This document shows positions 1-6,691 of a stretch of 10,493 nt of DNA, piece after piece. The stretch covers positions 1 to 10,493 of the forward strand of contig JABJPQ010000083.1 of the NCBI GenBank assembly GCA_018663815.1. Direction: 5' to 3'. Under the pieces are notes generated by a model. It was given only the letters and a program-made list of their open reading frames with translations. It was not told where the DNA came from and did no database searches. How positions within the stretch are numbered: position 1 is the first letter of the stretch; each line of letters starts with the position of its first letter. Both the position numbers and the translations under genes were made by a program. This DNA comes from Halobacteriovoraceae bacterium (GTDB taxonomy: Bacteria; Bdellovibrionota; Bacteriovoracia; Bacteriovoracales; Bacteriovoracaceae).

Positions 1-128
1 ATGCTTTTGCTACACGCTTCCTTCAGACCTTGCCTCACAACAACACCCTTGCGCTTCACTAACCTTCACCTCTATCAGGTTGGTATTGGGACTTGCACCC
101 AATTAGTTTATTGCCATGCCCGGCACAC
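1..128 (-). mobile_element. Group II intron, 5' end (domain I start), truncated by window edge
   Basis: Read on the minus strand, the element starts at 128 with GTGTGCCGGGCATGGC, a variant of the GUGYG 5' end typical of bacterial group II introns. It continues with GGGTGCAAGTCCC, GAAGCGCAAGGGTG and GTCTGAAGGAAGC, segments I recognise from the 5' part of domain I in this intron type. The rest of the ribozyme, the reverse transcriptase/maturase ORF and the 3' splice site must lie to the left of the window. The 5' exon is the DNA downstream of yaeQ, so the intron sits in an intergenic region and interrupts no visible gene. The exon ends in ...TTTTCAT, which should hold the intron-binding sequence; the matching exon-binding loops are not in view. 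Intron class cannot be assigned from 128 nt. Confidence 0.83.
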
Positions 129-396
129 ATGAAAACTAAAAAAATAATTTTTTAGAAATCTGTAGTAATTTCGACTTTCGCCTCAATACTTTTTATTATT
201 TACGACAAAATTATTAACTCCACCACTGTCGGCCCTAAGCACTTGAAATACCATTATTTTTTTGGGTTCAATCCAAAAAGTAAATATAAAATGACGAGAT
301 CAAGATACAAAACTAAGTATTAATGTTATTTTTTAAAGTCCGACAGATATAAAGTAATAAAATGGAAATTACTTCTTAAGCTTTATTGACCGAAAT
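129..396. other. Intergenic region between group II intron and yaeQ
   Basis: No supported gene is present in these 268 bases. They are very AT-rich and contain the inverted repeat at 136-155 and a second weak one (TTTTTGG 259-265 with CCAAAAA 273-279). A 23-codon minus-strand ORF at 183-254 has no ribosome binding site. A minus-strand AACTCCACCAC block (216-226) resembles short blocks in two other gaps of the window. It probably serves as the 3' untranslated region of the yaeQ operon and the target of the intron. Confidence 0.6.
136..155 (-). repeat. AT-rich perfect inverted repeat next to the intron 5' splice site
   Basis: On the minus strand CTAAAAAA and TTTTTTAG form an 8-bp stem around a TTAT loop, followed by TTTTCAT and then the intron start at 128. 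The stem has one G-C pair, so it is weak, but its T-rich 3' arm followed by TTTT resembles a poor intrinsic terminator for the operon that ends with yaeQ. Some group II introns (class IIC) insert just after terminator-like hairpins, which may explain the site. The terminator role and the class link are inferences. Confidence 0.35.
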
Positions 397-954
397 TTAC
401 GAATAGACGTTTTCTCTTAAAGTCCTAGCAACAACCTTTAAATGTATTCTCTCATTGTCATCACCTAGGAACATACTCCCCTCTTCAATAACACAGCTTA
501 ATTTCATACTTCGCTTTACAAATTTATCAATTGGCCCATTGTCGATTAGTTTCAAGTGGAAAATCTCTAATTTAATATTATTTATAAAATTACCTTTAAT
601 TTTATCGTACCAATCCTCAGCTTTATTATCTTGATATGTAAATATTTTTACATTATGTGATTTCCCTAGAGATTGCCGGATTCTTTTAAGTTCGGGTTGT
701 CCAATATCTATCCATTGGATGATTTCTCCAATATCATTTTTTTGCCAAAGTGACGGTTCATCCACATTACTTAAACCTCTGGTGAACTCTAGATCTTTGT
801 GTGCACAATAGAGAAAAGCTAATAGCCTGTACATCATACGCGATTCACTTTCAGAGGGATGTTTCGCTATTGTTAAATCATAATCCTCATAGAAATGAGT
901 ATCTAAATTGGATAAATTAATATTTATTTTGAAAATGGATGAACCAAGAGCCAT
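397..954 (-). CDS. yaeQ: YaeQ family protein
   Basis: The product is 185 aa, close to the usual length of YaeQ. Hallmarks run in order: an N-terminal MAL..S.IFKI strand, HPSE at 32-35, a MMYRLLAF segment at 40-47, LEFTRGLSxxDEPxLW at about 55-70 and GEIIQWIDIGQP at 76-87. YaeQ has a PD-(D/E)XK nuclease-like fold in known structures, and the conserved D/E residues around DEP and EIIQWID fit that core, but the cellular role of the family is not settled. The ATG at 954 follows AAGGAAA by about 6 nt. It is the last gene of a four-gene minus-strand operon, 12 nt after the exonuclease stop, so it is probably co-expressed with the helicase. No frameshift or truncation is seen. Confidence 0.95.
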   Translation of the reverse strand: MALGSSIFKININLSNLDTHFYEDYDLTIAKHPSESESRMMYRLLAFLYCAHKDLEFTRGLSNVDEPSLWQKNDIGEIIQWIDIGQPELKRIRQSLGKSHNVKIFTYQDNKAEDWYDKIKGNFINNIKLEIFHLKLIDNGPIDKFVKRSMKLSCVIEEGSMFLGDDNERIHLKVVARTLRENVYS

Positions 955-966
955 TTAGTTTCCTTA

Positions 967-1839
967 TTAAGCCTTAAACCTATCTCTAAGTTCTATTGTA
1001 TCAAACTCAGCTGTCATTCTTCCCTTGGGATAAACTTCACTAGTTAAGAAACTCGTAATTTCCTCAAGTTCGTTTTCAGCCACAAGCTTTGACCAAAATT
1101 TTTTAGGTGCATTCCAAAAAAAGCTTTTGCTCTTTAGTAAATCCTTTGCATCAAAAGGGGCTTTTACACAATTTACACTAACTTGTTTTACTTTGGCATT
1201 AGCAAGAATTTCTTTTAGATAATCACCCTGCATAAGGAGATTTGCAAGAGCATCTACATCTGTTAAGGCCCTATGTCCTGAGTAATGAAACCCATGAAAA
1301 ATACTAAGTAATTCTTGTTTTGAAGATATGAATCCTTTTGAGGCCCAATCCACTTGCTTGAACGAACATGTCCAAAACTTTGATGCGGAGATCTCTTTTA
1401 TCTGCGGGATTGCTTCAATCATAGGCCTGTCAAAAGCAGCATTATGAGCAAGGATAAAATCAGACTCCGCTATAAGTTGTGCTACTTTATTCCAATCAAT
1501 TTTTTTGCCTTTTACATCCTCTTTAGTTATTCCTGTAATTCCCGTAATAATGGTTGAAATCTCATTATTCACCGGTTCATTTAACTGTGAATATTCTTCA
1601 ATGGGTTTTACCAGATAATGATCTTTCTTATGGTAAACCCATTTTCTAATGGCAATCTCAATAATCTCGTCTTTTTTGTGATCAAGACCTGTGGTTTCTG
1701 TATCCAGTATTGAGCAAATCCCAAACTCCGATGACATTTCTATTTCTTTACTAAATAGATCCTCCGGCAATTTTGTGAACTCCTTAATTGTAATGCTCTG
1801 ATCTGCATTATATATATTATCTACAAAAAACTTTTTCAT
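967..1839 (-). CDS. DEDDh 3'-5' exonuclease (DnaQ-like)
   Basis: The 290-aa product has all DnaQ-type exonuclease motifs: Exo I with DTETTG (D46, E48), Exo II with AHNAAFD (D137) and Exo III with HRALTDVDAL (H189, D194). It is therefore expected to be a two-metal, DEDDh-type 3'-5' exonuclease acting on DNA or RNA in the cytoplasm. About 40 residues precede Exo I. A C-terminal part from about 225 to 290 has a KSKSFFWNAPKKFW segment, resembling the small Trp-containing module found after the nuclease domain in some stand-alone DnaQ-like proteins. It lacks polymerase domains, so it is not proven to be the Pol III epsilon subunit. The ATG overlaps the stop of the upstream gene (TAATG), suggesting translational coupling. 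The substrate cannot be told from the sequence. Confidence 0.92.
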   Translation of the reverse strand: MKKFFVDNIYNADQSITIKEFTKLPEDLFSKEIEMSSEFGICSILDTETTGLDHKKDEIIEIAIRKWVYHKKDHYLVKPIEEYSQLNEPVNNEISTIITGITGITKEDVKGKKIDWNKVAQLIAESDFILAHNAAFDRPMIEAIPQIKEISASKFWTCSFKQVDWASKGFISSKQELLSIFHGFHYSGHRALTDVDALANLLMQGDYLKEILANAKVKQVSVNCVKAPFDAKDLLKSKSFFWNAPKKFWSKLVAENELEEITSFLTSEVYPKGRMTAEFDTIELRDRFKA

Positions 1840-2927
1840 TATAAACCTGCTCTTTTATTGAAAGGTAATCTCTCACTTAGTTTCCTCATGATCACTTCTA
1901 TATCCTCTCTTTCATTATTAATATACTTATTTATAGCTTCATGAAAATCGACTTGCTTAAACTTGTGAGCACTATAAGTCTTCACTGGTCTAAAGCCTCT
2001 GCTTATCTTATGCTCTCCTTGGGCCCCTGCCTCAAATACAGAGAATCCTTTTTTAATACAAAACTCAATTCCTTGATAAAAGCATAACTCAAAATGAAGA
2101 TTAGGTATATTTACTTTTGATCCCCAGTAACGTCCATATAGGCGATCATTACTAAAGAAATATAAAGAACCAGCTATTGACTCTCCATCTTTTGTCGCTT
2201 GGACATAAAAAATATTCTCTTTAAGTCGTTCAAAAATCTTGATAAAGAAATCTTTAGTTAAATATGATATTGCACGCTTATTATCAATGGTAGCAAGATA
2301 AAAATCATACATTTCTTCGCCGTGCTCTGGGGTTAAACCATGACCAGTAAATTGATTTATAGTAACTGGCAACTTTCTTTCTTTTTGAATTTGTTTAGCT
2401 TTTTTATGTATTAAATCTTCTAAGAAATTTTCAAAACTAGTATATGATTTATTGATAAAGTGATATTGAAAACTATCCCTTATTATATAATTATACGACT
2501 TAAAGAACTCTAACTCTTCTTTTGTTAAAAAAAGAAAATGGGAAGAAGAAAAATGGTTCTCTTCATAGAACTTATTATAAGCTTCCATGATAATATGAGA
2601 GGATTCTCCTACGAAATGTGGAGTTGTCACTGAGGTAAAGGGAATCATTGAAGTCAATTTGGGATAATAAGGAATATTAAACTGATGATAAAAGTTGGCC
2701 CAATCCCAATCAAAAATATACTCTCCATAGCTATGTTCCTTAATAAATGTATAGAGACATGCTTTCTGGGGATTACTTATATAAACAGGATTCCACCCTG
2801 TCCCTTCTTCTATGCAATGGCTTTCTTCTAAGGTTTGAAAAAACTTGTATGATAGAAAAGGGGAATCAACATTATCTATTTGATCCCAGCAACTTTCTTT
2901 TAATTGATTTACTATTTTTGTAGGCAT
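1839..2927 (-). CDS. FemAB-like acyltransferase-fold protein (DUF482, GNAT-like)
   Basis: The 362-aa product matches the FemAB_like (DUF482, PF04339) family in length and motifs: DSPFLSYKFFQTLE at 21-34, GTGW at 42-45, HSYGEYIFDWDWA at 65-77, YYPKL at 87-91, PFT at 96-98 and FEAGAQGEHKISRGF at 297-311. The family has a double GNAT-like fold related to the FemAB aminoacyltransferases of peptidoglycan cross-bridges, but its own reaction is not established, and names such as 'peptidoglycan biosynthesis/recognition protein' rest on fold similarity. No signal peptide is seen, so it should be cytoplasmic. It is second in the operon, 11 nt after the helicase stop, and its own stop overlaps the exonuclease ATG. 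The ribosome binding site is weak, consistent with translation coupled to the upstream gene. Confidence 0.92.
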   Translation of the reverse strand: MPTKIVNQLKESCWDQIDNVDSPFLSYKFFQTLEESHCIEEGTGWNPVYISNPQKACLYTFIKEHSYGEYIFDWDWANFYHQFNIPYYPKLTSMIPFTSVTTPHFVGESSHIIMEAYNKFYEENHFSSSHFLFLTKEELEFFKSYNYIIRDSFQYHFINKSYTSFENFLEDLIHKKAKQIQKERKLPVTINQFTGHGLTPEHGEEMYDFYLATIDNKRAISYLTKDFFIKIFERLKENIFYVQATKDGESIAGSLYFFSNDRLYGRYWGSKVNIPNLHFELCFYQGIEFCIKKGFSVFEAGAQGEHKISRGFRPVKTYSAHKFKQVDFHEAINKYINNEREDIEVIMRKLSERLPFNKRAGL

Positions 2928-2938
2928 GATAGGTAAGC

Positions 2939-4192
2939 TTATAAATTTTCTAAGAATTTTTTCTTAGCGCGCTTCTTTGCTTGAGAGGGTCTTTTTCTTT
3001 CCCGGAAACTAGCACTAGAACCCACCTTTTTCTTTTTAACTTTTAAGGGTGGGAATTCTTTATGAAATGGATGATCTAATACGGTAGGTATAACTTTCTT
3101 TATCTTTTTTTGTACATTTCTCAGCAAAGCTAGGTCTCGTTCTCCGCAAAGAGAAATAGCAACTCCATCCTTTCCGGCCCTAGCTGTTCTCCCTATCCTA
3201 TGCACATAACAGGTAGCATCATCAGGTAAGTTAAAGTTAATCACATGACTGATATCAAGAATGTCAATTCCTCGTGCTGCAATATCAGTAGCGACAAGTA
3301 CACGAATTTCTCCAGCACTAAAATCTGCTATGGCCTGATCTCTTTGAGTTTGAGTTCTATTACTATGAATCTCTCCATGAGAGATTCCATTTTGTTCGAG
3401 GGCCTCTACAACATTTAAAACCCCGTACTTCGCTTTACAAAAGATCAGTACCCGTTCAATACTTTCATCTTCAAGTAATGACAAAAGTAATAACATCTTA
3501 TCGTTTTCTTCTACAAAATAAACTAATTGATCAATTTTTTCGATGGTGGTGCTTTGAGGTGCAGACTGAACTTTTACAGGTTCAATTAATAATTTCTTGG
3601 CTAGTTCTTCAATTTGTCTAGGCATAGTTGCAGAGAAGAAAATTGTTTGTCTGTCTTCTGGTAACCGAGCAGAGATCGTTTTAACATCTTCTAAAAAACC
3701 AAAATCCAACATCATATCTGCTTCATCAAGGACAAATACTTCCAGCTCATCAAATCTAATATGCCCACCGCTCATTAAGTCCATTAATCTACCAGGTGTT
3801 GCCACGATTATATCCATTCCATCTTTTAATTCTTCTATCTGATTTTCTTTTCTTAATCCGCCTATCACGATTGCAGAATTAACTTTAGAGCCCTTTGAGT
3901 AAGAACAGATATTCTTATGAATTTGAGTAGCTAGTTCTCGAGTGGGTGCCAAAATAAGTGCTCGTACCTGAAACGCTGTCAGCTTATTTTGTACTCTTGC
4001 AAGTCGATCAATAATAGGCAGTGAAAACGAGGCAGTTTTCCCCGTACCAGTCTGTGCAATTCCCAGGAGGTCATAACCTTGCATTAAAGCCGGAATACTC
4101 TTTGCTTGAATAGTTGTAGGCTTAATATACCCTTTCTTTTGGATTTCGTTCAAAACTGAAGGTAATAATTTAAATGACTTAAAGTCAGACAT
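2939..4192 (-). CDS. DEAD-box ATP-dependent RNA helicase, RhlE-like
   Basis: The 417-aa product carries the full DEAD-box set: Q motif GYIKPTTIQ (21-29), Walker A AQTGTGKT (46-53), PTRELA (83-88), TPGR (132-135), DEAD (156-159), SAT (187-189), ATDIAARGIDI (301-311) and HRIGRTARAG (331-340). It should unwind short RNA duplexes with ATP, typically in ribosome assembly or mRNA turnover. The tail from about 383 is Lys/Arg-rich (KVKKKK, KKRAKKK), as in RhlE-type proteins that use basic tails to hold RNA. The RhlE assignment rests on overall motif wording and size and is less sure than the helicase call. The ATG at 4192 follows AGAGGAT by about 5 nt. It is the first gene of the four-gene operon; no convincing promoter could be picked in the 94 nt upstream. 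Confidence 0.95.
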   Translation of the reverse strand: MSDFKSFKLLPSVLNEIQKKGYIKPTTIQAKSIPALMQGYDLLGIAQTGTGKTASFSLPIIDRLARVQNKLTAFQVRALILAPTRELATQIHKNICSYSKGSKVNSAIVIGGLRKENQIEELKDGMDIIVATPGRLMDLMSGGHIRFDELEVFVLDEADMMLDFGFLEDVKTISARLPEDRQTIFFSATMPRQIEELAKKLLIEPVKVQSAPQSTTIEKIDQLVYFVEENDKMLLLLSLLEDESIERVLIFCKAKYGVLNVVEALEQNGISHGEIHSNRTQTQRDQAIADFSAGEIRVLVATDIAARGIDILDISHVINFNLPDDATCYVHRIGRTARAGKDGVAISLCGERDLALLRNVQKKIKKVIPTVLDHPFHKEFPPLKVKKKKVGSSASFRERKRPSQAKKRAKKKFLENL

Positions 4193-4286
4193 ACTTATCC
4201 TCTAATAATTTTAGGCACAATGCCATAGCTTCTTCTGTAAGTCACAATTACTTAAGGTTGAAGTATCAAATAAGCTCAATATTACC

Positions 4287-4511
4287 TTAATCCGTACTCT
4301 TTAAAGGTAGTTTCCAATCTTTTGGTGCATCTGATGAATAGCCTTCAAAAATCAATCCTCCGAAATCTTTTGTTAATTCTTCGCAAAATTTAATGATTTG
4401 CCCAGAGTCTTTATCCACAAAGATCTGCTCAAAAGAATCAAAATACCTTTTCTCTAAAATAGGGTCAATTTCGTTCAGCCTTCTTGACATCCACTTCCCG
4501 TGCCTGACCAA
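4287..4511 (-). pseudogene. Unknown protein, C-terminal half of a possibly split gene
   Basis: This open frame gives up to 74 aa from a TTG at 4511. An ATG at 4490 would give 67 aa (MSRRLNEIDPILEKRY...). It overlaps the 3' end of the upstream ORF (4465-4710) by 47 nt in another frame. Joining the two by a +1 shift near GAACGAAATTGAC gives one smooth protein of roughly 140 aa, so I read it as the second half of a frameshifted gene. The alternative is two small coupled genes. The sequence (EKRYFDSFEQIF, then FCEELTKDF) is not one I recognise; it has no signal peptide or membrane segment. It ends 94 nt before the helicase start on the same strand. Confidence 0.45.
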
Positions 4512-4710
4512 CTGTCATTAGTTCGAAAATAAAATCAGCTAGTAGGAGCATTAATTTAACAGCGGCAGAAACTAATTCGTTATCATTGAGAGGTGCCCTT
4601 ATATCATCTACCAAATCCGTGATCCCCAAAAGCTTAATTTCAAGAGTCTCGTCATCAAAGCCTTGTGAACCAACAGATAAGTGATCATCTGCTAATTTTT
4701 TTTCGGTCAA
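4465..4710 (-). pseudogene. Unknown protein, N-terminal half of a possibly split gene
   Basis: The open frame gives 81 aa from a TTG at 4710 that follows GAGG by about 6 nt; no in-frame ATG lies nearby. It is acidic and helical in look, with DDETLEIKLLG near the start and a hydrophobic VKLMLLLADFIFELM stretch at about 51-65 that could be a helix core. The reading frame stops at TGA (4465-4467), and the adjacent frame then continues for more than 50 codons of plausible protein (see 4287-4511). I do not recognise the family. A one-base insertion or loss, a sequencing error or two real small genes are all possible. Confidence 0.45.
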
Positions 4711-4784
4711 AGAAACCTCATTTATTTCGGTTAATGATCATCCTTCTCTAATCATTTGAGGCAGCGCGGGCTGATTATTTGGTC

Positions 4785-4820
4785 GCTCCTCTTTTTCGAA
4801 AAAATAGTTAAAAGAGGAGC
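4785..4820 (+). promoter_or_regulatory. 11-bp hairpin sequestering a Shine-Dalgarno sequence
   Basis: GCTCCTCTTTT (4785-4795) pairs perfectly with AAAAGAGGAGC (4810-4820) around a 14-nt loop. The right arm contains AGAGGAG (4813-4819), a strong ribosome binding site 8 nt before an ATG at 4828, so the hairpin would hide that site in an mRNA read on the plus strand. The inner palindrome TTTTTCGAAAAA (4792-4803) competes with the outer stem, giving two exclusive folds. No T-tract follows on either strand, so it is not a standard terminator. Whether it regulates anything is unknown, because the ATG opens only a 7-codon frame. Confidence 0.45.
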
Positions 4821-4827
4821 CGCAACG

Positions 4828-5042
4828 ATGGCTACACTTTATTATCATTGAATTGCTTTCATTATGAACCACTTGAGTTCGAAACAGGAACGCCGCAGAG
4901 TTTAGAAAATTCCTTTCCCCCTACAACTTTAATTATGCCTTTAATAACTCTAAATAATTATCGTACTTTACACATGACTCTACTCCAAGTCTGCTTTCAC
5001 AAACTTGCAGCAATATCTGCCTATCGTCAGCTTCATTTCTAA
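4828..5042 (+). pseudogene. Short ORF remnant, probably frameshifted near its start
   Basis: The ATG at 4828 has a strong ribosome binding site but reads only MATLYYH before TGA. The adjacent frame is open from 4812 to 5042 and reads protein-like text (DGYTLLSLNCFHYEPLEFE...) for about 70 codons. A single-base change near 4848 would join them into a protein of about 70 aa. The later part is rich in Leu and Thr and looks less convincing. I recognise no family. It may be decayed coding DNA or a chance frame. Confidence 0.25.
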
Positions 5043-5053
5043 CTAGTTTACAT

Positions 5054-5059
5054 TATGAT
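5054..5059 (+). promoter_or_regulatory. Possible -10 box for the exported protein gene at 5096
   Basis: TATGAT lies 36 nt before the ATG at 5096. The -35 candidate about 16 nt upstream (TTCATT, 5032-5037) matches the consensus poorly, so this is only a candidate. AAGGGGG (5079-5085) would be the ribosome binding site, 10 nt before the ATG. Confidence 0.22.
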
Positions 5060-5095
5060 AACACTACACCGATAAGTTAAGGGGGTTGCGACTTA

Positions 5096-5683
5096 ATGAA
5101 AAATTTGAATATCAAAACACTTAGCTTTTCTTTGAGAGTTGTAATTGCTGTTTTAATCATTTTTTCTTCTTACATAGAGGCTTCAGAAAAAAGCTCTGTA
5201 GATAAAGTAAATATTGTTCTAATTGCGGATGTTTTTACAAATAAGAATGCTTTAAGAAATAATGATTTAAGTAAGATAATGAATAAACGCCCGGGTGAGT
5301 GGAAAATCATCAGAGTGACAACTACGAATGACATCGTAAAAGCAATTCATTTAAGTCCGAATAAAGAACTACAAACACTTCTAGTATATGGACTGCATAC
5401 AACATATAACTCTAAAGAGAAGCTTTCAGCATCAACACGAAATTATAGCGATAAGCATAAGTCTTTTGTATATAACAGAGTTGATCTACATAATGCATTT
5501 AATTTAATTAATAGAAAAACATCACCAAATCTAGTAATTGCATTTAACTCATGCAATCTGGTACCAGATGATGACAGTGTTAGCTTGGATACTGTTACTT
5601 GCGTCAAAGGTCAAAGTGTCCACCCACAAAACGACAACAAGCAGTATAGACAAAGCAAGGTGCGCAATTTTTTCAACAAGTAG
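5096..5683 (+). CDS. Exported protein of unknown function, possible clan CD/caspase-like fold (5' part of split gene)
   Basis: The 195-aa ORF starts at an ATG 10 nt after AAGGGGG. A signal peptide is clear: basic start, hydrophobic core VVIAVLIIF at 15-23 and a likely cut after IEA near 29. The mature part has alternating strands and helices. A strand LLVYGLH ends in His101 and a later strand LVIAFNSC ends in Cys153. This order and spacing resembles the His and Cys strands of clan CD peptidases (caspase/gingipain type), but GLH replaces the usual HG, so the link is tentative. Reading ends at TAG (5681-5683), while the next frame continues with related-looking protein (5683-5967). The full product is probably about 290 aa, made by frameshifting or broken by an indel between about 5650 and 5680. 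Confidence 0.6.
   Translation: MKNLNIKTLSFSLRVVIAVLIIFSSYIEASEKSSVDKVNIVLIADVFTNKNALRNNDLSKIMNKRPGEWKIIRVTTTNDIVKAIHLSPNKELQTLLVYGLHTTYNSKEKLSASTRNYSDKHKSFVYNRVDLHNAFNLINRKTSPNLVIAFNSCNLVPDDDSVSLDTVTCVKGQSVHPQNDNKQYRQSKVRNFFNK
5668..5674 (+). promoter_or_regulatory. Candidate -1 slippery heptamer T TTT TTC
   Basis: In the frame of the upstream ORF the codons are AAT TTT TTC AAC AAG TAG, so T_TTT_TTC fits the X_XXY_YYZ rule. A -1 slip here enters the downstream frame (CAA CAA GTA GTG AAG...), which is open from 5650 to the stop at 5967. No obvious stimulatory stem-loop follows. The same T-run is also a natural place for a one-base deletion or a sequencing error. Confidence 0.35.
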
Positions 5684-5967
5684 TGAAGTCTTGGAATATT
5701 AAAGATGCTTATATTTATGCAAATAATACAAGTGGAGTATCTTCTCCATCAAGTATGTTTGGTACACCTTTTTACGATATTCCAGGGGGGTTTAATAAGT
5801 TTGTAAAAGCCATCTTGCAAGCGACTTGGCCATTTAGTTACCCTGCGAATGAGTATTTTTACAATTTTTTAAATAAAGGTTATGTAGCAAGAGTTCACGA
5901 AAATAGAATGAGAATTTATAAATCAAAATTTCAAGATGTTCAAGATGGCATTCTGCCAGAGGAGTAA
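5683..5967 (+). CDS. 3' part of the split exported protein gene
   Basis: The 94-aa ORF can begin at GTG 5683, overlapping the upstream stop as TAGTG, but its frame is open from 5650 and reads QGAQFFQQVVKSW before the GTG, which looks like genuine protein. It has a strand-like AYIYANN, a GTPFYDIPGG loop and a C-terminal ARVHENRMRIYK. There is no signal peptide or separate ribosome binding site, which argues that it is the C-terminal third of the upstream product and not a stand-alone gene. Alternatively it is translated by stop-start coupling. I do not recognise the family. Confidence 0.5.
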   Translation: MKSWNIKDAYIYANNTSGVSSPSSMFGTPFYDIPGGFNKFVKAILQATWPFSYPANEYFYNFLNKGYVARVHENRMRIYKSKFQDVQDGILPEE

Positions 5968-6106
5968 AGTAAGTTATTTGATCCTCTAGGATAGTTAACA
6001 CTTTCTTCGAATAAATCATACTTCCACTTATTCTCTATCCGACAGCCTCCTTGTGAAAAAACTGAACACGTTTGTAATAACAAAGTGCTAACATTCAAAG
6101 AAACAT

Positions 6107-6691
6107 CTACATAAATTTACAAAAGAATTTTCCAGGCTCTTGAGTTTCATTACTTTCAAAAATTATAGCTTCTTGTACTTTTCTTTTATCCCACTCATCA
6201 CCACTTTCGGCCATAATATTGTCGACACTATTAATAGTTGGAGCAATACCAAAGTAAGTAAATTGACGGTATCTTTGATCCCCAAGAGTATCACTTAAAG
6301 GAGCAAATAATAATAATGTAGGAGCAGATTTTATATCTAAAGCTTTTCTAAAGGGCGAAATGGACGATGCTCTATATTCACCATCTACTCTTAAAGAAGT
6401 GTTAAGGAGTAAGCCAAGTGGTGAATAGTCACCGTCTCCCATGGCAATAGAAAAGACAAATTCCACGAGAGTTACTTGACCATTGTAAGCCAAGCTGTTT
6501 TTATATTCGCATTGAATGAAACCATCATCCAATAATTCATTCACATGTTCTTTATCTAAGTTAACCTGATGAAATTGTGGGGTATCCACAAGATCATTTG
6601 TAATTTTAATGTAAAAAGATTGCTTAGCAGCAACCGCATTTATGCTCATAAAAATAATAAGTGAACTGAGTGACAATAACGTTTTATTCAT
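6107..6691 (-). CDS. Exported protein of unknown function
   Basis: The 194-aa product has a signal peptide (MNK start, hydrophobic core LLSLSSLIIFM, likely cut after AVAA near 22), so it should reach the periplasm or outside. Two cysteines remain in the mature protein (in IQCEYK and FFCKFM, the latter four residues from the end), which could form a disulfide between the ends. The middle is beta-rich with few charged helices. The ATG at 6691 follows AGGGAG by about 7 nt. It is a single gene with long gaps either side. I recognise no family. Confidence 0.8.
   Translation of the reverse strand: MNKTLLSLSSLIIFMSINAVAAKQSFYIKITNDLVDTPQFHQVNLDKEHVNELLDDGFIQCEYKNSLAYNGQVTLVEFVFSIAMGDGDYSPLGLLLNTSLRVDGEYRASSISPFRKALDIKSAPTLLLFAPLSDTLGDQRYRQFTYFGIAPTINSVDNIMAESGDEWDKRKVQEAIIFESNETQEPGKFFCKFM

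Larger units (their letters stand above)
4711..5095. other. Gene-poor stretch with hairpin, frameshifted short ORF and promoter region
   Basis: This 385-base divergent intergenic stretch lies between the minus-strand split gene and the plus-strand exported protein gene. It holds the strong hairpin at 4785-4820 and an open plus-strand frame at 4812-5042 with no proper start. A TATGAT (5054-5059) could be a -10 box for the gene at 5096, but its -35 is poor. No RNA gene was recognised. Confidence 0.5.

Noticed and set aside
183-254. Minus-strand 23-codon ORF in the intron-yaeQ gap
   Set aside because: It is too short, lacks a ribosome binding site and recalls no family.
259-279. Terminator after yaeQ
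   Set aside because: The stem TTTTTGG/CCAAAAA is weak and is not followed by Ts in the direction of transcription.
3597-3842. Plus-strand ORF inside the helicase gene
   Set aside because: It is the reverse of helicase motif-coding DNA, Ser/Ile-rich and without a ribosome binding site.
5834-6019. Minus-strand 61-aa ORF
   Set aside because: It overlaps the 3' part of the split exported protein gene and has no ribosome binding site or protein-like features.
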